Shown: piece by piece, positions 1 through 10,900 of the stretch | Numbering within the stretch: the first letter of the stretch is position 1 | How the letters are laid out: each line of letters begins with the position of its first letter | Assembly: GCA_905178155.1 (NCBI GenBank) | Contig: CAJINV010000001.1 | Location: forward strand, 12,011,832-12,075,831 | Origin: Amoebophrya sp. A120 | Lineage: Eukaryota; Sar; Dinophyceae; Syndiniales; Amoebophryaceae | DNA length: 64,000 nt | Direction of reading: 5' to 3' | Translations under genes and position numbers: made by a program | The notes under the pieces: model-generated | Seen by the model: only the letters and a program-made list of their open reading frames with translations | What the model was told of the DNA's origin: nothing | Database searches by the model: none

Positions 1-4
1 CTCA

Positions 5-2550
5 ATGCAGAAGAAGGTCAAGATATTGACTGGAGAATACGTCATATCGCGCACCGCACATGACCTCCGATCCTCGCAAAATCCTTCTAGGTACAGATCG
101 GAGCAGTCCTCGTCGCCCGCTGGTACTCCGGTCGCCCAGCCGTTTCTATTTGCGGAAGCGGAGCCCGCGACGGGCGGCCCTACCAGTAGCGAGAACGAAG
201 AGATTTCTCCGGAAGGGGACGAGCCTGATGAGCACATGGAAGCTTATCGTGATGCGGGTTCTCACAACTTTCGAGCCTCGGGGATAGAGGAAGGCGTGCA
301 GGGAGACGTGCGAGGTGACTTTTTGCGCACGTATGAGTCCGCGCTTCGCAATTTGCCGAGCAACAAGCGCCTGCTTGCCGAGCACTGGGACGTGCAGAAC
401 AACAACGAGCCGACGTCTCGAGCCTCCGCGGCGCAGAATCTTTTTGTGGGCGAAGAGGAACTACAACTGCAGAAGCCAGTCGCACTGCCACGCAGCAGCC
501 TGTTCGCAGAACAGGACCAAGAAGGACTGCAGAACGTGGAGGAGGAGGACTCCGTTGAGAATGACGTTCTTTCACAACAGGACGGAGTAGAAACGGATGA
601 GCAAAGACATGCGTCCTCTAGTGACAGCCAGCGGGTTGCGTCGAGAAAATCCTCCTCCCAGACAGGTTCTGGGGATGAAGGCAAAGGAAACGAAGCGGGA
701 GCCGGCGAGACTCCGTTTGTACCAGAGGAGCAGGCCCCTGACACGAGCGACAGAAAGCCGGGACAGTCTACTTCGGAGGGGCTCTCTTCGCGGATATTGA
801 AGGAGAGCCGTCGGAACAAAAACGCCAGCGCCCAGAAGCTGAGCCAGCGATCTTTGATGGAGGTTCCCGCCAAGTTCCGCACGGGTTTGGCCTTCCGCGT
901 GCCCACTTGCAGAGGGATCGATGCCACCAAAGCTGCTTCCAGTGGCGCGGTGGAAATGACACGGCGAGCAAGTTCCTCCCTGGTGGCGCAAACGCTGCAG
1001 CTGGTTGCAGAGGACAAGGCTTTTCTGCCTTTCTCGACGAAAAAGATGCTGGCCCGCGACTTCCGAACCGATCTGGCGCAGAAGCAGGATTCTCTACCGG
1101 CCGCGATGTTGCACGATCGACGTGACTTGGTCGCGAAAATGGGCGAGAACCTGGACAACGTGATCCCGTGGAAGCAGGCAACCTGGGAAGACAAGCTGAA
1201 AACCGCGACCGCGGACCAGTTTGTGTCGAATTCAAAGAAGTTGCGCAGTCTGATGCACGAACGCGAGGTGCAGGCCATGGGCAGTGACACTTCAACGAAC
1301 CAATGTCCCTGGCCGCTCGCCGAGCAGGCGGCGTGTCTGCAGCAACAGAACGCCGATGTCTGTCTGGCCAACAGCGAGCTGCCGTACGGGCCGCTTCGCC
1401 ATGCTGCCACCTTCGAGGGTGTGCACACAAGCTTAGTGTCCCGCTGCGTGGAGCATCCGAAGCTGCCGTTCGTCGGCACGGTAAGCGACGATAACACGTG
1501 GAAAATTACCGCAATCGAGTCGGGCGAAGTCGTCTTGACGGGCGCCGGTCACAAAGGCTGGGTCACGGACTTGGCTTTCCATCGCTGGGGCAATGTGGTG
1601 GTCACAACGGGTGTCGATCACTGCGTCAAATTGTGGAGCTTGCAGGAAGGTCTTCAGACAGAAAATGTTTTTTTTTTGATGCACGAAGAACGTTCGTTAA
1701 CATTAGTTACCATCGGTGCGACCTTGTGACGTCAAATGAAGATCAGCATCTTCCCTAATATGATTTTGCGCTTCGATCAGGTCGTTGCGTACACACTTTC
1801 GTCCCGGAAAATTGTCGAAATTTGTGGGCTTGTGCGGCGCACGACTTCTCGGATTTCTTTGCAGTCGCCGGCGACGACGGCGTGGCACGCGTTTACGACA
1901 TGGTGACAAGGAAGTTGCGGCAAAGCATGCGCGGACACGTGGGCGCGATTACGTCGTTGGTGTTCGAAAATTTTGGGAACCTACTCACCACGTCTTCCAA
2001 CGACAAGACGGCCTCCTTTTGGGACATGCGATCAGGAATTTGCGTCAAGACCCTACAAGGTGATGTGTGTCTTGTGCAAGTGACGCGTTAGTGGCGATGA
2101 CAGCATGAAATGTTTAGATATACCGCGTGCTTTTGTGTGTCCAAACCGAAATCAAAGAAAAGATGAAATACGATGCTTTATTCAGGTCACGTGGCCCCTC
2201 TAAACGCGGTCTCCTACGCTCCTGACAACCACTACGTGGTCACGGCAGACGAGGGCGGCAACTGTCGCATCTGGGACGTTCGCATGGCGCGGGAAACGCT
2301 TCGAATCGATTGCGGGCACACCGCCGCCCACGTGGCAAGGTTCGACTGTTCGGGCAAGAGCGTCGCCATCGGCTCCGGCGATGGAACGGTGCTGTTATTC
2401 GATGTGGAGCGGCAATGCTTCCTGCAGTCCTGCGACAAAGGAGATCCGTGCAGTGTAAATGATTTGTTTTGGAGCCGGGGCAACCAGAACCTAGTCACTG
2501 TCACGGCGAACGGATCGGTCGTTACCTGGAAGTCGTCTGCTCGGAAGTAG
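5..2550 (+). CDS. PF20/SPAG16-like WD40 protein (axonemal central apparatus)
   Basis: Seen: three exons, 5-1649, 1781-2059 and 2186-2550, joined by two GT-AG introns (131 and 126 nt, both phase 1), giving about 762 aa. The N-terminal half is acidic and low in complexity. The C-terminal 300 residues form about seven WD repeats, with landmarks DDNTWKI, HCVKLWSL, DDGVARVYD, KTASFWDMRSG and NCRIWDVR. Family knowledge: the order DD.TWK, then a WACAAH-like block, then S.WD.R.G.C is characteristic of PF20/SPAG16, a WD40 protein of the central-pair bridge in motile flagella. Splicing at the phase-1 sites rebuilds complete repeats (LQEG-RCVHTF and LQG-HVAPLN). The ATG at position 5 is the first in the window; the true 5' end may lie upstream. 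A divergent paralog lies at 7941-11291. Identity as a PF20-type protein is confident; the exact start is not. Confidence 0.88.
1650..1780 (+). other. Intron 1 of the PF20-like gene
   Basis: GT-AG, phase 1, 131 nt. It falls between the second and third WD repeats, after LWSLQE. The same phase and site is used in the paralog (intron 10243-10410). AGGTC occurs at both borders, mostly explained by splice consensus. Confidence 0.8.
2060..2185 (+). other. Intron 2 of the PF20-like gene
   Basis: GT-AG, phase 1, 126 nt. Removing it joins KTLQG to HVAPLNAVSY and completes the next WD repeat. The upstream frame reads into a stop at 2089-2091 if it is not spliced. Confidence 0.8.
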
Positions 2551-3478
2551 CGGTGTCAGATGAATGGGGTTGCCATCACGTGTCATTTCTGGAACCTGGC
2601 AGCACAGTATGCCGAAGCTCCACTTCCAGCCAGTTAGATTTGAAAAATTTCGTTTCGTAAATTAATTTTGGAATGATCATGAACCAAATGCACAAGATTT
2701 GCGTCCGCTCTTGGGCGGACAGGGGATTCGAACTACCTTGTATGATTACATGTACTTTGGAAGAGGATGAAGTTTCAAGATTACAAAGTAGTTTGCACCG
2801 TGACCACCGTGAAGCGACACGGAAGCTTTCGAGCATCTCAAGTGAAAGTGTGTGCAATGCTACCGATCTTCATGTCTGTCTGTCTGTCATCGGTTTTCTC
2901 GGAAAGAGCGAGAGCCTCGGTCCATCTGCATTTCGGGCAAGTATTTATGTCTTTCTTGTCCACTACAAATATCGGCGAAACTTGTTTCGGTAATAAGATT
3001 GGAACGATTCTTTCTCCTAGAAAAAGCACACGAAGAAGGGAATAAAAGCCCGTCATGAGGACAGGGTGGATCTGAAGTGTATCGGTTCTTTCGGTCACAT
3101 TTATTTCGCTGATCCGTATGTGAAGCCGGAAACAAAAACAAAGCAGTGACTCGCTCTGAAGATGAACTATTGCGTACAATGATTGTACCCGACTTGATGA
3201 CGTCTCAAGTGTAGAAAAGTCACATTGATCCACATAGAAGAAGATCACTAGTCCTTAACCCGATGACCATTTCTCTAGAAAACTACGCAAAATATTTTCA
3301 CGGGCGCAAAAATGTCTCCGAGGGAGACTGATAAGTTACCTTTTACCAATCAAAAAAGCGTTGTCTGTGGGGCGACGTTCGCTTTGGTAGCGTATAGATA
3401 CATAGAAATACTTAACTGGTTTTGATAGTTTCTGTTCCACTTCACAGCACAGAAAAACCAACCTTACCCGCTGCGACC
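2551..3478. other. Intergenic region, PF20-like gene to the 3479 gene
   Basis: No convincing gene. It holds a short TGTC tandem run near 2875-2888 and a perfect 6-bp hairpin (GTCCGC at 2703-2708, GCGGAC at 2715-2720). A tRNA-like GATTCGAA follows the hairpin, but no cloverleaf can be folded around it. The sequence is more AT-rich than the flanking genes. Confidence 0.5.
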
Positions 3479-6400
3479 ATGTCGCGTGGTGCAGACCCAC
3501 GACAGGTGTCGTCCGACGTGGGGCTGTGGATGTACATGAACAGGACTGAACGGCGTAACCAGCTCGAGCCCCTGGACTATGACACCATCAATACTTGGCG
3601 AGACAGTGCGGGCATGGCCGAGGCACCGCCCTCCCCCGGCCCGCCACCAGTTTCCCCGCGCAACGGGGAGCAAGATCAGACGAACCTTTATTACGGTGGT
3701 GCAGAACAAAACTACTCCCCGTTCCTCGGCGCGGAGATGGAGCTGGAGCGGCAACAGACGGCCACCGTGCATAACCTTCCAGACGAGGTTGTTGCCTACA
3801 AGGAGCGGTCCGGTTCGTCGCTGGAGCCGTCGCCGACCAACGCCACCGCGACCGCCCGGCGGTCCCCGGTAAACGAGCAATTCGTGATCATGGACCCCGC
3901 AGCCGCGGTGAAGCGCAGAATAGAGCAGTTCAGTGGCGGAGACTACTTGCCCGGCCCGCGGCCGCTTACCTACAAGGACGGCATGGTGGCAGACAAGAAG
4001 ACGGGGCACTTGTATGTGCCCACCGCCTTGGATAAGAAGCTGGCGCGGCAACAGAGGAAGGAACGAAAACGGTGGGAGGAGACGGGCAGCTTGCACCAGC
4101 GTATCACGATGCAAAACTACCGGGACTTTGTCAATCCCGAGGAGGACAGGGCGCTGGTGCGGATGAGCAAGCGACGCGACATGCGCGAGGCTGTGCGGGG
4201 CGGGCATCTGGTGGATGCGAGAGATCTGTTTTTCCTGGGTCCCGCGGATTTGAAAAAGAAGTCTGATTTGGCTAAGCCTGGGATGATGCAGCGCATCCAG
4301 CGCAAGTCGACGCCAGAGGCGGATAGGGAAGAGAATTCTAGTACCAATACAGGAAGTGGAAATGTTAAAAGGAAGTCCTTCGGAGGTGGAAGCGATAATC
4401 AACACACCACCGAGGACATGGTTGCTATTCAGACCCCAAATGAAAAAGACCAGCAGGCCAAGAACACGAATCCGAATCTGAGTATGTACCCGGTTTATTC
4501 GGTGCGCGATTCGCAGGCGCAGCAGTACAACGTGCACAGCGGCGCGAATCTTTGGTCCGAGGCAAACAACTTCACGTCGTCGCTGATGCCACAAGATGGG
4601 GATTACGGCTACATAGACGACGAAGAGGAAGAGGACTACATATTGGACTCTGCTGCGCAAAAGATGAACATGGCAGCCGATTCCGCGGTTGGCGAGGACG
4701 ACTCTGACACTGACTTTGACGATGAGTTCTTCGCGCAAGAAGAGCCAAACTCCCAAGGTGGTCAGCCAGCGAGTTACGAGGTGCGATTGCAGGAGCAGAT
4801 GCGACAGCAGCGCCGGATGGAACTATGGGAGGCGCAGCGACGCCAGGAGTACCTGAACCTGCACAATGAGGTCCACCGGGAGGTTTTTGAATACGAGAAC
4901 CGGGGGCCGCGCAGTTACGAAAAGCAGCTGCGGCAGATGGAGGAAGACCGTTTTGCCGCTCTGCAGCGTGAGGCCCAGCAGCGAAACCAGTACGCCGCCT
5001 TATTTCAGCAGTTGGACGACGTGGAGCCGGCGCAGCCACTGCCGCCGAGTATCAACTGTAAAAATGTCTGGGTCTGGAAGATTGCCAGGTTTGTCATGCA
5101 TGTTTTGCATGACCCCTGACGTCTGTGATGCATGCCCTAGCATCACAGATTTTGTGAGGGCTACCTGATGCCTATACCGCATGACAAATGCTCTTTCAGT
5201 GCAGCAAAACTTGGACTCTCTTTCTTGCTGCTCATGCAATACAGATTTTTTTACAATCCAAAACCAGCATGACAAATTGGATTCTTCCAGACCCAGACAT
5301 TTTTACAGTTGATACCGAGCTACGAGGAGCGATTGTCGAGACTGCAGCAAGACTACGACAAGTTGGAGCTGAAACGGCAACAGGATTCCTCGTCCCGCAT
5401 CACGGATTTAAACGAGGCGATGCGGCACCATGAGGAGAAGCAGCCGGACAGTTTTGAGGACCGGCTCCGCCGCCAGGAGGAGCGGGACGCGCGAAAACGC
5501 GAGAACGTCCTGCGCGGGCGGGGCGGCGGGGCCGCGGGTGGCGCAGGTGTAGGCACCGGTGGTGGTGGTCACGAGAACATTTCTTATCCACTATCAGAGA
5601 CAAGTACGGGTGGGGGTGGACAAACCGGCTTGTCATCAACCGGTTCGCGTAGCCGCGCCCATCGTGCCTTCGATCTTCCGAGTAGTGCTTCGCCGCCACA
5701 ACTTGGAGCAGCGACTGTGAAAAATGCAGCACCAGGATTAGCAGCAAATAAGCAAGGTAGACCACCGGGCTCGCCGCTCCGGTGGTTTGAGGAGCCACAC
5801 GACCCGATTCCTGCCCGTCCGCCAAGCCTGAAGGTGCCCGACAAGTTGCCGTCCAACAATATTGTGTTGTCTCCGTCGACGGAATTGATTCACGACGGGG
5901 TGGTGACGAAAAAGCAGATTCAGATGCGGAATAGCGAACAAGAGCGGCCGTCGCTGGACGATTGGCACCCGTTGTGGCGCACGCCGACAATCCCGCTGGA
6001 CGAAGACGTGCTGAATTCGGAGGAGAATTCGCCTTTCCAAAAGCCGCAGGTGTACAACGGGGGTGCAGGAGGAGATACGGCGGGGAGTAGTAGCAACACC
6101 GGGATGAACATAAATTACAACCCATTCGAGGTGGGCCTGCTCGAGCCGAACACCGAGTCAACCGGGAACCAGACGTACAATACGGTCACGCACACGCCGA
6201 TGCCTTCCGAGCCGCGGACCATCCAAATTGCAGGCCGCATGGGAACTACGAACACCCCGACGACTTCGGCGTGGACCTCGGCGGAAACGGCAGCGACTAG
6301 TGGTCGTTCCTCGCCGGGCTCCAGGACGACCGGGATGATGAAACAAGAGAGAAACAGCAAGAAGCTGCAGGCTGTTCCCACCGCGGAACAGCTGCTCCAG

Positions 6401-6835
6401 ATGCGGGACGACGAGGAGGTCGTGCAGGACTACGTGCAGTCCGAGGATCAGGACTTCATCACGCCGCACGTGCAGCAGCATCTGCACAGCGGGAAGACGA
6501 AGCGGAGCTCGTTACCGGATTCGCAGGACCACGCGTGCCTGCGCGGGTCCTCCGATGCCTACTTCTCGGAGGCGAGCGGCGGTAAAATAAACAAGGGCGT
6601 GGCTTCTAAGGGCGCTGGGTCGAAGAGCAGCGCGAGGTCCGCGGGATCCAAATCGAAATCTGGAACATCTTCATCCTGGGTCCGCTTAAACTCAGAACAG
6701 CAGCTTAATGTCCCGGAAAGCGTAGCGCACACGGGCGACACTATGAACCTGTACAGCTCGCGAACAGATGTGAAAAACAGTAGAAAGTCTTCAAGATACA
6801 GCACGGCGTGCTGTGGCTGCGGACCCATGGATTAG
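3479..6835 (+). CDS. Charged, coiled-coil-rich protein of unknown function, split by an introner
   Basis: Two exons, 3479-5049 and 5320-6835, give about 1,028 aa. I do not recognise a family. The start MSRGADPRQ at 3479 has good context (gcgaccATG); an in-frame ATG at 3422 is an alternative. A basic conserved-looking block lies around residues 140-270 (KTGHLYVPTALDKKLARQQ, then MQNYRDFVNPEEDR). An acidic stretch follows near residues 380-420, then Glu/Gln/Arg-rich helices likely to form a coiled coil (QEQMRQQRRMELWEAQRRQ). The C-terminal third is Ser/Gly-rich and ends in YSTACCGCGPMD. The coiled coil runs straight across the introner at 5050-5314: excision restores PPSYEERLSRLQQDYDKL. The gene sits between the two PF20-like genes, so a cytoskeletal role is conceivable but unproven. 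Confidence 0.75.
5050..5314 (+). mobile_element. Introner element copy 1 (TIRs, 5-bp target duplication)
   Basis: A 265-bp element inside a coding exon. Its ends are a perfect inverted repeat of at least 31 nt beginning TATCAACTGTAAAAATGTCT and continuing GGGTCTGGAAGA. It is flanked by the direct repeat CCGAG (5045-5049 and 5315-5319). Removing the element plus one CCGAG (270 nt) restores a continuous coiled-coil frame. The possible intron borders within the duplication are TA-AG, GT-GA, AG-CG, GA-CC, CG-AC and CC-TA, so none is GT-AG. The interior carries GTCATGCA/TGCATGAC-type short palindromes, also seen in copies 2 and 3. Confidence 0.85.
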
Positions 6836-7940
6836 CGATACCTCGGTTACAGGTTTTTTAAGTGTTACTACAGCTTCCTGGTTGTGGTGTTGCAGGTTGC
6901 GCGGAGGAATTATTCTTCATGTTCAACATCTCGCTGCAATGTAAGCGAAGTCGTTTTGACTCGGGCACATAAGGAAGGAGAAAAATGATATGGTGCGCCG
7001 ATAGCGATAGCACTGAATGTGGTTTATTGTGTCGTTGATACGACCCCACAAACGACACAACGTTATATCGATTTTTTTTGTGGTGTGATGAATATAATAA
7101 TCGCAAACTAGAAAATCCGAAGCACTTGCTTCTCTAGCCATAATACTTACTTAACTTTTTTTTGATGCGCTGTCTGAAATATGTAGCTATCACGATTGCA
7201 CCTACAACCCTGTATATGATCTGTATCTGCTCCCCCTCTCTCTCTCCCTGTGGAGTACCGGGTAGATGACAGCTTGTATTTCCGTCATTTTTCTGGTCAT
7301 GTTCTGTCCAAGGTGGATCGAATAGGAAACAGAATCTTGACGGCTACAGTAGCATTTCGCGCCTTGTGTACCGCATATTAAAATTGCGCAGCACGAATAG
7401 CCAGAAGTAGTAGAGACACGGAAATATGCTTGTATACCAGAGGTGAGCTTGAGCCATAGCAGGTAGGTATTCTGAGGATGCGTGTCGACAGGGGTAGGTT
7501 GCAAAAAACAATTTTGGATATCAAGCAATGTATTATGTTTTGCTCGCCCGTCATCTTTTTGAAAAAAAGAGGTAGTTTTGCTTCGCATGCTACCGTCAAA
7601 TTTTGATGCGTTCTATGCGGGCAGGGAGAACAGCTCATGTGTCGTCGTAGGGCTTGGCTCGGTCGTTACACACTGGCATCCGCTCTTCCCGAGTACTGCG
7701 GAAAAGTAGGTTCACAAGCCTTAGTCGTGTTTGGGAAGGGAAAGACAATCTGAATCGTTTATCGTCGTGTCCCTAAATGGCGTCCGCGTTGGTCGTTTCA
7801 CCTAGTTTCGTGAATTTGGTTTGCGCAAGCCTGTGCCTATTCGTTGGTGTTGTGGTTTTGTGTCTTCTAGTGGGCCGTTTGGAGACATCACTTACTGTGT
7901 TTTTTTGAATAGCACCTGTCATGATTTTCTTCTGCACCTG
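6836..7940. other. Intergenic region, no gene seen
   Basis: About 1.1 kb of AT-richer DNA with a pyrimidine (CT) run near 7231-7250. Short ORFs on both strands have no protein-like composition. I see no RNA gene or repeat. Confidence 0.5.
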
Positions 7941-10900
7941 ATGGCAACTACGCGGGAGCGGAGATTTTTGCAGCGCAGCCCGGCTGCGGCGCTGAGCTTC
8001 GAAGAGGAACTGCGATTGTTGCGGCAGCGGCGGTGGCCACAGATGCCTCAAGGGGGCTCCTGGAATCCGAGGTGCTTGTCCATTCCGTGGAGCGCGACAA
8101 AAAACTTCACTTCGTCCTCCGGAGCCCTCTACCACTCCCCTCCGCGTCGCGCTATGCTTTTTATGCAGAACGAAGGTGCCCCCACCCCGTCTGAGTCTGA
8201 CTACTCCAAGCTGTCTGCGGTTGGGAGAGTTCAGGACGGTTACACTGTTTTTCCTGAGGAGGTAGTCCGAGGCACCGGCACAGCCTCTTCGACAGTGGAA
8301 GACCCGGCGCAGCAGGAAGGTCGCGCAGCCGCCGGAGCAGCGTCGGGTGTGAACGTATCCGTGCGCTCGTCTGCTGCGGAACACATGAACGACTTTGTCG
8401 GGCGGGGGTCCTCCGAAATTCACAGCTACGAAACATATCCCGAGACAGCACTAAAAACACTCGACGTGGCACAAAAATCGTCCGAGAGCACTCATGCTCC
8501 TCCACAGTCCACTGAAGATGCACAGGCCTCAGTCCAATCGTTGCGCGCGGGTCTTGCCGAGCGGAGGGATCGCGAGGACGAGAACGGAAGTGCAACGACT
8601 GGGAAAATAAACAAAGATGACGCCAGCGCGGCGGGTATCATTGACGAGTCAGAGCACGAAGAAGACCAAGACGTAGACGGCACAGGTTCGCCACGACAAG
8701 GTCCGGATAACACGACTCCAGAAGTCGTGGACGAGTTGGTTAGAAGGGATGCAGAGGACGATGAAGGCATCGTTGACGAGATGGATCCGGAAATGGACGA
8801 GGCTGAGGCAGTCGAGAACGCGGGGGATGACGGCTTTGTCGGGGAAGATGTCGACCAGGAGGATGTTGATAACGACGAGCCAAACGAACCTTCGGTTGTC
8901 GAGGATTACGAAGATGCTGATGAAATTTTGCCGCAACCGGGCGACGACGGCACAGATCGCGACGGAGACGAGGAGGAAGCGCGGCGAACCCGGGAACAGA
9001 AGCGCAGCTTTTATTTGCAGAGTGCCGATGGACAGATCCAGGCGCTCGGCGACGACGCGATAAAAGCGAAGCTTGCCGCGCCTTTGTTCGGTCGGGACGC
9101 CGGGGGATGCAGTGATAGTCTGATCGTTCCGGCAAAGTGCGTCCGAAATTGGTTTTTTTGTGCTCCCAGTCGTCAGCAGATGCTCGCAGACCACAACCTT
9201 CCAGCGACTCGGGGCTGGAAGCTAACTGGTGAGGGAGCGCCACGGGCTTTCGAAAGTTCTCTCCTGTCGTTGGGAACTGTCGAAGGTGACAGAAGCTGCT
9301 CGTTCGCGTACCAATCTCGGCAGAAACTGCTCGACCGCATGGGCTCGGTGCTAGAGCACGTCGTTCGCAGTGACAATGGCATCGCGCACGGAGAGCATGC
9401 AGCCAATTTTGCGGAACGGCCAACCGTTCTAGGGGGTCGGGGAGAGTATCCGTGCCCATCGGTGCGCCGCATCACGCGATCACTCGGCAATGGACAAAAC
9501 GGATTTGCGTCTCCAGTGGAATTGTCACCCTCGCACTCGCGCCGCCTTCGCACTTTGATGCATGATTCCCATGACAGGAATCTTAACCCTGATGAAAAAG
9601 GTGACGGTGACGTGACAGAAAACGCTCAAACGGGGGCGACGTGGTCTCCGTCCACCATGGTGGACGCGAAAGCTGCTGATGCCCGCTCAGTGTGGCCCCT
9701 GGAAAGGCAGGCGCGTGCTTTGCAGAAGCTGCACAGGGAGCAGCTGGGCGAGTTTTGCAAGCGCAACCAGGAAGGAAAATTCGCTTTGTCATCCTTGTTT
9801 GATTCGCCCGACGATCGCAACAACGCCGAGCCCGAAGACAGCGAAAACACCGCACGCGACCGATGCGAGAAGCGGCGCCGAAAAATTAGCTCTTGGACGG
9901 TGCCTGAACAGGTATTGAACCACTCCGCAATCACAGTGTTCCAAGAACATCCGACTGAAAGCGCGATGGTATTCGGCACCGAGTCCGGGAATTGGCACGT
10001 AGCGAGGAGGGCAAGGGGGACCTCGTCGGAACAAGAAGACACAGTCGACGATGTGGCATCTTCGAAGGATGACGAGGCGAAGGGGGAGAAAGACCAGTAC
10101 ACGGTGTCTTTCACCCGGCAACACGCGCACCACGCCCCGGTCACGTCCCTCTCGTGCCACCCTCGCGGAAGAGTTTTACTCACAGCATCAGCCGATAGAT
10201 GTCTCCACCTATGGGATTTTCCAACAGAAGGAGAGCTAGAGGGTAAGATTCGAAGGATAGAAATGAGGATAGGTAGGATAGAAATCGATGTCGTACCTTC
10301 TCCACATGCTCGTCTTTTGTTTCAACGCAAGGGAAAGAAACAGTCTCACGACAATTCATGCGGCACAAGTGATTGTGAATCTCAACCCAACCTTTATCGA
10401 TCTGGCACAGGTGCTTCAACCGTGGAGGAAGGACACCAGAAACTCCCACGAGACCCGGTCCTTTCCCACGCTTCGGCGCACATGTCTCACTGTACGGCAT
10501 TTCACGACTTCTCTGATTTTTTCGCCTCTGCCGACAGCGACGGGAACATCCGTGTTTGGGATGTGAATCGTGGGTTCACGCGGGGGCCCTGTGTGACCAT
10601 TTTCGGGCACAAGGCCGAAGCGCGGTCAGTTTGCTTCGAGCACTTCGGAAACGAGATGGTGTCCGCCAGCGGCGACGGAACCGTTTCCCTGTTGGACATG
10701 CGTAGCGGCCTGTGTGTTGCAACGTGGGAACATGCGGAGGTTTCCTCTTCTATTAGGAGCCGCATCCCGCCTCAAAGCCAGTCGCGCGGACAGACCAGAG
10801 AAGACCACCTTCGAGTTGCTTCAGCCGCGCGATATGGTAAAAAGCATCAGCTCCCGCTGTCGTCGCTGAAGATGCCGGTGGAGTTCGAGGGCGTTAACCA

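Noticed and set aside
262-1497. 411-codon minus-strand ORF
   Set aside because: Antisense shadow of the PF20-like first exon; Ser/Cys/Arg-rich composition typical of the complement of a GC-rich coding region.
2690-2745. tRNA-like GATTCGAA next to a 6-bp hairpin (minus-strand reading GTTCGAATCCCC)
   Set aside because: The T-stem does not pair (GGTAG against CCCCT), and no D-arm, anticodon arm or acceptor stem can be built around it.
3464-4756. 430-codon minus-strand ORF
   Set aside because: Antisense shadow of the unrecognised charged protein; no domain and implausible composition.
5057-5308. Canonical splice sites inside the TIRs (GTAAAA ... TTTTTACAG) of introner copy 1
   Set aside because: Using them shifts the downstream frame by one base, into a frame that stops at 5433. 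The analogous sites fail in copy 2 because of stops. Other in-phase GT-AG pairs (for example GT at 'gac|gtg' to AG 5308) are possible only for copy 1.
10720-10890. Second intron in the PF20 paralog at the site of intron 2 in the first copy
   Set aside because: Extra in-frame residues are present there, but no GT-AG pair of the right phase was found, so it is treated as an insertion in the protein.
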